From: Mesorhizobium ciceri WSM4083
Lineage (GTDB): Bacteria > Pseudomonadota > Alphaproteobacteria > Rhizobiales > Rhizobiaceae
DNA length: 64,000 bases
Direction of reading: 5' to 3'
Assembly (NCBI RefSeq): GCF_000519305.1
Contig: NZ_JAFG01000006.1
Coordinates: 62,001 to 126,000 of the forward strand
In this document: positions 1-7,700 of the stretch, piece by piece
Position numbering within the stretch: position 1 is the stretch's first letter
Layout: every line of letters starts with the position of its first letter
Notes under the pieces: model-generated
The model's database searches: none
Seen by the model: the letters and a program-made list of their open reading frames with translations, nothing else
What the model was told of the DNA's origin: nothing
Made by a program: the position numbers and the translations under genes

Positions 1-3000
1 TCGTTGCCTGGGCGGCACTTCAGGCCTTTACCCTGGACACCGCCGCGGCGTGGAGCCACGTGCCACTCAAGGCCGAGGCAGATCAGGGTGAAGGGTGGAC
101 CCCGACCAGGATCAAGGAACTAGTCGCCTCCTGTCATGACGAGCTACGCGAGCGGCTTGCGGTCAGCACGGCCGCAGGCGCCACCGCGCTCTCGAATCTC
201 GCCTATGAGGACAAGGAACTTGAGCCGCTGCTCACGGAGCCGGATGTTGAACGCCTTCGCCCGGACTGTGTGGCAATGCCGCGGGCCGGTCGCGACACCG
301 ATGGCCGGTGGCGCCGCGTGCTCGACGAGTTGGGCCAGTCCGAGGTTGTGGGTCTGGTTGACGCACTCAACGTTATCGATGGTGACGAGGGACGGAGTCC
401 GGGGTGGTATGTCACCTTCGCGGCGCTCGCCGATGCCAATGGCTTGACGCGGGAGTTCGTCTTAAGACCGGGCATTCTGCTTGAAGACGGCACCGCAACC
501 GTCCGGCCCCAGCAGACCGACACCTGGGTGCTGGTCAAGCGAGCGTCGCCGGACGCGTTGGCGACGCGTCTGAAACTCGCCCGCAGGATCCATCCTGCCT
601 ATATCGAGCCGGAATCGCCGGCCTCGGCATTCGTCGGCAAGCTGGAGAGCTTAGGCGTCCTGTTCAACGACCGGGACGCCGAGGCCGACGTATTCGCCAT
701 CCTCGGGCGGGGACCTGCTTCCGGCGCCGACGCCGCGATGACAGTGCGACTGGAGGATGGCGATCTCCTTGCCTTGCGGGACGCCTGGATCAAGCTGCCC
801 CGCGATCGTCATTCCACTCTAGGCCCCCGGATTGGACGATGTGTGGGGCTTAAGGCGACTTGGTACGGTCCGGACGGTCGGCGTGAGAGCGGCTGGGCTC
901 GGCCCGTCGAGATGTATCTGCCTGCCACAATTGACCGCGAGGTAGACAGCTTCGCGAAGGCCGCGGGGCGCACGCCCGGCTTGAAATGGGCCGACTCGGA
1001 ATATGGCAGGTTGCTCAAGCACCAGGCGGGCCGTTCGGCCATCGGTGCGCAGCGGCTCCTAGCTGCGTGGGGGGTGGCGCGCGAGCCGCGCCTCGTCAAA
1101 CCGACGGACGAGCGCGCGTTCTGGACCCGTGACACAACACCGGCAACCCCAGTGGGATCCATGCAGACCGCCGATCAGCTGCAGGCGATCCGCGCCGCCC
1201 ATTGGAACACGCATCTGATCGAGGATCACTGGTCTCCAGACGCGGACGCTGTGGCGGCCGACATAGCCAAGGCACCCATCAAAACACGGCGGAAGCGCGG
1301 TGTTGCGTTGCTGGCCACATTGAGCCGCGGCTGGGAGAGACGATACTCCGAAGCCGCAACCGCTTTCCCGGCTTATGCTTACAATGGCTACTGGAACCGG
1401 AGCCCAGAGGTTCGCGCGACATGGCTCGCGCGCCTGTCCGACGTAAAGTGGATACCGGACGCGGGTAGCGGATTGCAGCGCCCCTCGGACCTGCAGCTGC
1501 AAGTTCCGGGAAATTCGCCGCGACCGAGCGAGCGATCAAACACGATCGCGAAATTCGACAGCCAGATCCAGCGTTCAGGCATTCTGGCCGCGCTCGGGGT
1601 GAAGGCGGGACCGACTCAGCGTGATCTGGTCGCCCGCCTCCAGGCGCTCCGCAAGGAACCCGTGTCGGCTGCCGTCAACGAGGAGGCGTCGGCAGTCTAC
1701 CAACTACTGGCTGCCTCGCTGCGCGACCGGAGCGAGGGCGTGCCTGAAGGACGGATGTCGCCAGCGCAGCTGCGAAACGCCTTCCGGGCTGGGCCCGATG
1801 GCCCCGGTCTGCTGCTGGTCGGCAGGCAATGGAATTCGCCGGAGCAGGTTCTGAGGGGGCCTCCAATCTTTGGATCCCGCAGGGCGTTCGCGCCGCATGT
1901 CGATGGACTTGAGTCACTCTGGAAGGTGCTGGGTGTCAATCTGCCGTCGTTCGCTGACGCAATCGCGGTTCTCAAGGAGATGGCCACCGCCCCACCGACG
2001 CCAGGCGATCTAGGCATCGCAATCCGCGCAATCACCCTCATGGCGGGCGCCGTTGGCGACATGTCCAGCCAGTTTCGGACGGCGCTGCGGCGGCTGCCAC
2101 TCTGGACCGGTCGGGAGTGGACAACCCAGCGCCCAGTCTACGCGCTAGAGGGCGAGGCGCTCTTGGCGAGCGCACCCGCTGACATGAGAATCTGGCGACC
2201 GGGCCTGACTTCCTTCACGGTGCTTGAGCCGCTTCTTGATTCGCTGGGTGTGGTGCGGCTGACCCCATCCGACTTCCGGGCCGCCTCGACACCCGCCTAC
2301 GGTTTGGCGGAGGGGGAGGCGCTACGACCAACCTTCTCTGGCGCCGTCTCGCTGCTGAAGCAGGAATTGGTCCGTGCAGACCAGGCGCTGCTCGACTCGC
2401 TGACGGTCGACTGGGACGAGCTGCTTGCTGCGCCCGTGGTGATCGATCCCGAGCTGTCAATTGTAGCGGCGCTCGCATCAGGTCAGATCGCGTTGCCCGC
2501 CCGGGCGCATATGGGGCGAGAACCTTTGCGTCTCATCGTTAGGGATGCGAGGGATTTGGCCACGGCTGAGGGCGCTGGCGCCGCTGTCGCGTCTCTTTTC
2601 GCGGGCGACAGGCAGAAATCGGCCTGGGCCTGGGCGGCGGTGTGGCCGCGCGCTGCGACCGGCGAGCAGGCGGATGGCGCCGTGCTGCCGAAGACGCGAG
2701 CGGACCGCGGCGATGCGAAGGAGCGGCTCGAGAAGCTCGCAAAACAGGCTGCACAACGGAAGGGTAAGACGGCCAAGGGGGAGCCCAAAAAGGGCGAGCA
2801 GGCGAAGCCAGCCCGCAGCCTGCCGGTTCAGGTCCGCAAGCTGCGGGAGCTGGATGATCTGGAGCCATCGGTCGGCCTGATCGTGAACGAAGGGGCGAAG
2901 CCTTCCGGCGACTTGGTATTCGCCAAACGGCGCAAGGCCAAGGAGCGTACGTTCACCCCTAGGAACAGCAACGAGGAAAAAACCGGTAGCCCGCCAGCCC

Positions 3001-3422
3001 GCACCGTGCTGCCTCCGAGCACCGATCGAGAGAGGATGGCGCTCGACGCGGTCCGCCGGGCGCTGCGATTGGAATCGCAGCAGCTCAACGACCTGCGCGC
3101 GGCACGAGGTTTAGGTGTCGATGCGATCGACGAGCTGCGACAATGCTACGAGATCAAGATGAGCTCGAGCGCCGGGATGCCAACAGAGATCACACTGACT
3201 GCCAGCGAGGTCGACGCAGCGCGGCATGATCCGGACTTCTTTCTCGCGATCGTCAGCGGGCTGGAGGATGGCGCCGGTGAGCTCCGCGTTCGCTTCATCT
3301 TCGACCCGCTGGGTGCTCTCGACGTGAGGATACGAAGCGACCTGACGTTGACCGGTGTTGATAAGGCGGAGGCGCTGGAGTTCACGTTTCAAAAGCGGCG
3401 TCATGAGGACGTGAAGGTCTGA
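1..3422 (+). CDS. C-terminal part of a very large GHKL/sacsin-type protein with a DUF3883-like end (5' truncated by window)
   Basis: The reading frame is open from base 3 to the stop at 3420-3422, so the gene starts outside the window; the GTG at 60 is only the first in-frame start-like codon. At least 1120 residues are present. Near residue 470 there is a W-I-P-D...L..P-S-D-L pattern of the kind seen in sacsin-like ATPase proteins. A Lys-rich linker lies at about 890-925. The last 100 residues, with YEIKMSSS followed by ITLTASEVDAAR and FFLAIVSGLEDG, resemble DUF3883, a restriction-endonuclease-like domain. Family members usually carry an N-terminal GHKL ATPase; that part would be upstream and is inferred. 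Its neighbours are defence genes, which fits a defence role, but no function is shown. Confidence 0.6.
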   Translation, partial: VAWAALQAFTLDTAAAWSHVPLKAEADQGEGWTPTRIKELVASCHDELRERLAVSTAAGATALSNLAYEDKELEPLLTEPDVERLRPDCVAMPRAGRDTDGRWRRVLDELGQSEVVGLVDALNVIDGDEGRSPGWYVTFAALADANGLTREFVLRPGILLEDGTATVRPQQTDTWVLVKRASPDALATRLKLARRIHPAYIEPESPASAFVGKLESLGVLFNDRDAEADVFAILGRGPASGADAAMTVRLEDGDLLALRDAWIKLPRDRHSTLGPRIGRCVGLKATWYGPDGRRESGWARPVEMYLPATIDREVDSFAKAAGRTPGLKWADSEYGRLLKHQAGRSAIGAQRLLAAWGVAREPRLVKPTDERAFWTRDTTPATPVGSMQTADQLQAIRAAHWNTHLIEDHWSPDADAVAADIAKAPIKTRRKRGVALLATLSRGWERRYSEAATAFPAYAYNGYWNRSPEVRATWLARLSDVKWIPDAGSGLQRPSDLQLQVPGNSPRPSERSNTIAKFDSQIQRSGILAALGVKAGPTQRDLVARLQALRKEPVSAAVNEEASAVYQLLAASLRDRSEGVPEGRMSPAQLRNAFRAGPDGPGLLLVGRQWNSPEQVLRGPPIFGSRRAFAPHVDGLESLWKVLGVNLPSFADAIAVLKEMATAPPTPGDLGIAIRAITLMAGAVGDMSSQFRTALRRLPLWTGREWTTQRPVYALEGEALLASAPADMRIWRPGLTSFTVLEPLLDSLGVVRLTPSDFRAASTPAYGLAEGEALRPTFSGAVSLLKQELVRADQALLDSLTVDWDELLAAPVVIDPELSIVAALASGQIALPARAHMGREPLRLIVRDARDLATAEGAGAAVASLFAGDRQKSAWAWAAVWPRAATGEQADGAVLPKTRADRGDAKERLEKLAKQAAQRKGKTAKGEPKKGEQAKPARSLPVQVRKLRELDDLEPSVGLIVNEGAKPSGDLVFAKRRKAKERTFTPRNSNEEKTGSPPARTVLPPSTDRERMALDAVRRALRLESQQLNDLRAARGLGVDAIDELRQCYEIKMSSSAGMPTEITLTASEVDAARHDPDFFLAIVSGLEDGAGELRVRFIFDPLGALDVRIRSDLTLTGVDKAEALEFTFQKRRHEDVKV

Positions 3423-3758
3423 GACGTTAGTGGCCGCTCAGGAATGCTTGGGCTGTGCCGGATTCTGGTCGATTGGTGGCAGCCAGTTGGTAGAGTTTGC
3501 CCCAATAAGCCAGCGTGTGGGATCACCGCCGGCGCGACGGCAGATCATCGGCCGGTCGGGTTTTGTCGGTGGCGGGGGCTTCATCTCCCAGCGACTTCAA
3601 TTTTCACAGGCCCAACCTGCCAGCCATAGGCGCGAGTGCAGCTGCGAACGGGTACGTTTTGTCAGCAGATAGTGGGATCCCGTTGCAGAGCACTTCTGCG
3701 GACCATTGCGCCGGTGCTATGCTGTGCCGGAACTCATCAGACGGCAAGGATATGAGGC
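3423..3758. other. 336-bp intergenic gap without a convincing gene
   Basis: Between the large DUF3883-like gene and the small exported protein. Short open frames exist on the + strand but have no ribosome binding site or recognisable product. I see no clear hairpin terminator and no confident promoter. Confidence 0.5.
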
Positions 3759-4115
3759 ATGCCCGGAGTCACCCGCCGAAAGCTTCTTGCCTTCACCGCC
3801 GTTGCGTCTGTCTTTGAACCGACGTTTGCAGAAGGACAAGGCACCTCACGCGAATTGCAGACGCTGATCGCAACCCATGAGACCGCCTATATCGCACTCC
3901 ACAGGATTGTTCATCAAGCGGGCAGGAGCTCGCACGACCGCAAGAGGGCCGCCCGGATTGAAGAGCAAGCATTGCTGGCCATCTGCTCTTTCGTTGCGAC
4001 TAGCCGGGGCGACCGCCAGGCCAAGGCCAATTACCTATTGACTGTTGAGGCAAAGGGCGAGCTCGACCTAGAGGAACACATGCAGGCTATCTTGCACGCG
4101 ATGATGCGGGATTAA
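3759..4115 (+). CDS. Small exported protein, probable Tat or Sec signal
   Basis: A 118-residue protein starting MPGVTRRKLLAFTAVASVF. The twin arginine (TRRKLLAF) followed by a short hydrophobic stretch and a possible cleavage after FAEG suggests export, possibly by the Tat pathway. The mature part is about 90 residues, mostly helical and charged, with no Cys pair in a recognisable motif. It sits on the + strand 44 bp before the vsr-like gene and may share a transcript with it. I do not recognise the family. It is an odd product to find between two large defence genes. Confidence 0.65.
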   Translation: MPGVTRRKLLAFTAVASVFEPTFAEGQGTSRELQTLIATHETAYIALHRIVHQAGRSSHDRKRAARIEEQALLAICSFVATSRGDRQAKANYLLTVEAKGELDLEEHMQAILHAMMRD

Positions 4116-4159
4116 TCGCGCCTCGACCAGTTCATCAACAGCGTAGAAAGGCCGCGGTG

Positions 4160-4750
4160 ATGTCCGCGACAAAAGTACCAGCGCGAATATTCAGCCGGGC
4201 GAAGTCAGTAAGGTCAGTGGCTGACTTTAGCGAAGCTACGGCGGCCGTGCGTCGGCGCATGCAGCACACGGCTCGAAAGGACAATCCGTTCGAGAGATCG
4301 GTGAGGTCACTGTTACACGCTCAAGGGATTCGTTACCGGATCCATTTCCCACTGCCCGGCCTGAGGCGGACAAGCTGTGACATCGCCTTTCCCAGCCTGA
4401 AGATTGCCGTCTTTCTGGATGGGTGCTTCTGGCATGGGTGCGACCAGCACCGTCCTGTCGTGAAGAAGAACACGGATTTCTGGCTTGAGAAGATCGAACG
4501 CAACCATGCACGAGATTTGCGGGCGACGGCGCATCTGATTGACATTGGCTGGATAGTGCTCCGCTACTGGGAGCACGAGGCAGCGGAGAACATCGCCAAG
4601 GCAATTCTCTCGGCAGTCAGGCAGGTCAGGGATGCCGGCGCTTCATCGGGCGGCGTGTCGCGCCCTCTGGAGGACGTGCAAGGGCCGTCTGGAAAGTTCG
4701 AAGCTGTCGACTGCAACGAACGTACTGTCGAGGCCCAACTCCGCGAATAG
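4160..4750 (+). CDS. vsr: Very short patch repair (Vsr) mismatch endonuclease
   Basis: Vsr nicks DNA 5' of the T in a T:G mismatch formed when 5-methylcytosine deaminates, and so limits mutation caused by a cytosine methyltransferase. The family signature is clear: an acidic residue in NPFERSVRSLLHAQG, the CDIAF aspartate, VFLDGCFWHGC with Phe/Trp/His, then FWLEKIERNHARD and GWIVLRYWEHE. ATG at 4160 is preferred over the GTG at 4157; AGAAAGG lies upstream. At 196 residues it is longer than usual (about 135-160). The extra C-terminal tail is encoded where the gene overlaps the 3' end of druE on the opposite strand by 108 bp. It most likely serves the DruM methyltransferase of the facing operon (inference from proximity and family role). 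Confidence 0.88.
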   Translation: MSATKVPARIFSRAKSVRSVADFSEATAAVRRRMQHTARKDNPFERSVRSLLHAQGIRYRIHFPLPGLRRTSCDIAFPSLKIAVFLDGCFWHGCDQHRPVVKKNTDFWLEKIERNHARDLRATAHLIDIGWIVLRYWEHEAAENIAKAILSAVRQVRDAGASSGGVSRPLEDVQGPSGKFEAVDCNERTVEAQLRE

Positions 4751-7700
4751 CCGTTTCTGATCCCAAAGCGGATGAACTACCGCACCCCATCGGCTATGCC
4801 GGTCATCCAGAGAGAACGTGGGGATATCCGGCCTGCCGTCGATGGATGATATCCGGTTGCCGGGTATGAAGGTTCTAGTTTCTTTTGCAAGTCGATGGGC
4901 GTTCAACGACCAATCGCTGATCTCGAAGTCCTCGTTCTTTCCATCGAAGCCGCACTCGTAGGTTGGATCAACGAATGCGCGGAGGTAGGACAATCCCAGC
5001 CTCCAATCAAGCAGGCCGTGAATGTTCCTATTGTTGTAGCGTTGGAGGCATTTATAGCAGGAACTGCCGCATACGCTCATGTGATGCTCGTCTGATACGG
5101 TGTTACGAGGCCATTGCGCAGCATCATCAAGAACGCTTGCCAGCAGATCCGACACAGGGATCGTGCTATCCCCGAGGAGATGGCGGCAGAAGCCGGAACC
5201 GTTCGGAAGCGCATCTGATATCTGAAGATAAGGAAGAGACGGCCTTCCCGGAGAAGTCATGATGTTTGGTGCCAGTGCATCGAACTCTTCGGGTGCGATA
5301 TCGAGATCGAATGCGGCTCGTTGCACGAGAATTTCCGTTGCGGAAATCGCAGCGGCCCGCACGCTCGTCCTTGACGGATCACGCCGATTCCTCATCGCCA
5401 GACCGACGTCCATGTCCAGCAAGCGGAGATTGCCGTTCAGTCGTATAGGGCCGATCTGAAGGGAGTTCGTGACCTTCGGAGACGCGAGGCAGGCGATGAC
5501 CTTCGCGTCGCCCTGTCGATATCGGCTGCCCTGATCCTCCGCTATCACTTCCGAGCTGATAGCCTGCCCTGCGAGTTTCAGGCGAGGCTTGGCCTTGAAC
5601 CACCAGATGTTGCGGGAAGCCGCGAGGTCAGTCGCAGCTTCCACCTCGAAGCCTGCGAAGTCCGTGTCATCGTTGACGCCGGGGTTAACCAGGAAGATTT
5701 CGGAGCGTTCCGCGAAGTTGACGGTGATGTTCTCGTCGGTCTTCTGCTGGGTGGGCTTCCCGAGGCTTGCGAGAGTGATGCGCTGGCCCATCTTCGACTG
5801 AAGGTTCTCGTCGGTCGGACGAAGTTCGCTCCGATAGGCCGTGGGTGTGATGCAGTGTATCCCGGTATCCTCCGGCATCTCCGTTCCGCAGAACTTGCAT
5901 GGCATCGCCTGGGCAGATCCACGGTTCCACGCTCCGCATTCCTCGCAGAAGCGCAGATGGAAGTCATGCTTGAGCCAATGGCTGAGCGGCTGCATCGGCA
6001 CACCGAAGTCCGTGCCGAACTCCTTCGGTTCCCGCAGCATCCCGGTGAATCCGATGCACCTGTGCCGTAGCTTTTCACGCGTCCTGACACTGCCTGGGGC
6101 GAAGTCGAAAATCGCCATGTCTTGGTCACGGTCGATGGTGTCCCAGTCCGCTTCGGACGTCCCCTTTTCTTTGACGAGGTCCACGTAGAGGTTCCGCGAC
6201 CGGGTGGGCATGCCGTAGAGCGGGATCAGACCACGTTCCGCAAGCGCCGCCGCAAGGCCGATCGGCTGTAGACCGAACTCATCCTCTAGGTCATCGACCT
6301 CGGCGAGGATGCTGTCGACCCCGATCTCCTCGGTGATGTTCTGAAGTCCGCATCTCGATACCTCCGCAAGGATGACCGCCATCTGGTGACGGTGGCGGTC
6401 TGTGCGGGTCAGAGCGTCCTGCAGCCTGTCCCTCCAGCCCTTTTGGGCGTCGAAATACTCGTTGCAGTAGATGAACTCGCCATGAATGTCCCCGGGCACG
6501 AGGTTGTCACCGGCCCAGTCCATGCCACTCTCCTCCCGCATGAGGCGAAACGCGTCCACGAGCCAGAACTTCCTGAGCAGCCGAGACGGAATGTCCACAA
6601 GGCCTGTGGTAATGAAGGGCGGAGGCGGAGCGGATCCGGTGATCTCCACCGGATTGTGGAAGTAGTGGATGTCGTGGCTCTTACTTCGGCAGACGGTCAA
6701 AACGGTGGAGAAGGCCTGTCCACGGCGGCCGGCACGACCGACGCGCTGCTGGTAGTTGAACCTTTGCGGCGGCATGTTGCCTTGGTAAACGGCCTGAAGC
6801 GAGCCAATGTCGACGCCCACTTCCATCGTCGTCGTGACGGAGAGGAGATCGGCCGTGTCGAACAGCTTCCTCCATTCGAAATCCGTGTCGCTCTCGAAAT
6901 CATTCTTGACGAACACCTGCTTGAACTGCTGGAGGCGCTCGGCCGGATCGCGGGTCTGGCCAGTAAGCTCCTCGCATTTCAAGCGGAACAGCGGCTCATT
7001 GTTGACGACGGCACGTATGACCCTTCGTCCAAGGAAGTTGCCTTCGGCGATCCGCCCTGCCGTATGGTCCTCGTCCCGCGTCAGCGTATCGCCGCAGCGG
7101 GTGCATCTACCGAAGCCCTCATGGAGATGGACCCGCCCGCACTGCTTGCAACGCCATGCCTTGTCGGAAGGCTTCGCGGTCCGGAAGTACAGCATGCTGA
7201 TGTCGATCGTTCCGTCGCCCCTCTGCTGCTTCAGCATGGTCCTGAGCTTCTCAAGGAAGGCGTCGCATTCAGCTTCCGGATGCTGAAGTATCTTGGTCAT
7301 AAGGCGCTTCAGACGGTTGTCGCCAGCCCCGAGCATGTCGTGGGCGCTTCTCCAGTCTTTTTTCGCTTCCGCCTGGAACTGGTTAGGCAAGATGCGGTAG
7401 GCATCGGCGAATATGCGAAGCATGGCGTCGTCACGGGATTTCTCTGAAGTATACTCTTCCGGCCCATAGAAGCTCGGCCAGCCGAGGCCTGTCTCCTCCA
7501 ACGCGAAGTAGGTCTTGCTGAAGAGAAGGTCCGTGGCGTCTGGCGGCTGCTCGCCTTGGACCTTCTGCCTCGCTTTGCGCAGACGGTTCAGTTCCTCCTC
7601 GGGCAATTCCGACTTCCATGCGATGCGCCCGTCGCCTTTCCGTTCGAAATATTTGTACCACTCACGGCCATCAACCCTTGAGAGTGCGGTGTCGGCACCT

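Noticed and set aside
6386..7447. 353-residue open frame on the + strand
   Set aside because: Lies wholly antisense to the helicase gene, whose frame carries clear motifs. High GC gives long shadow frames.
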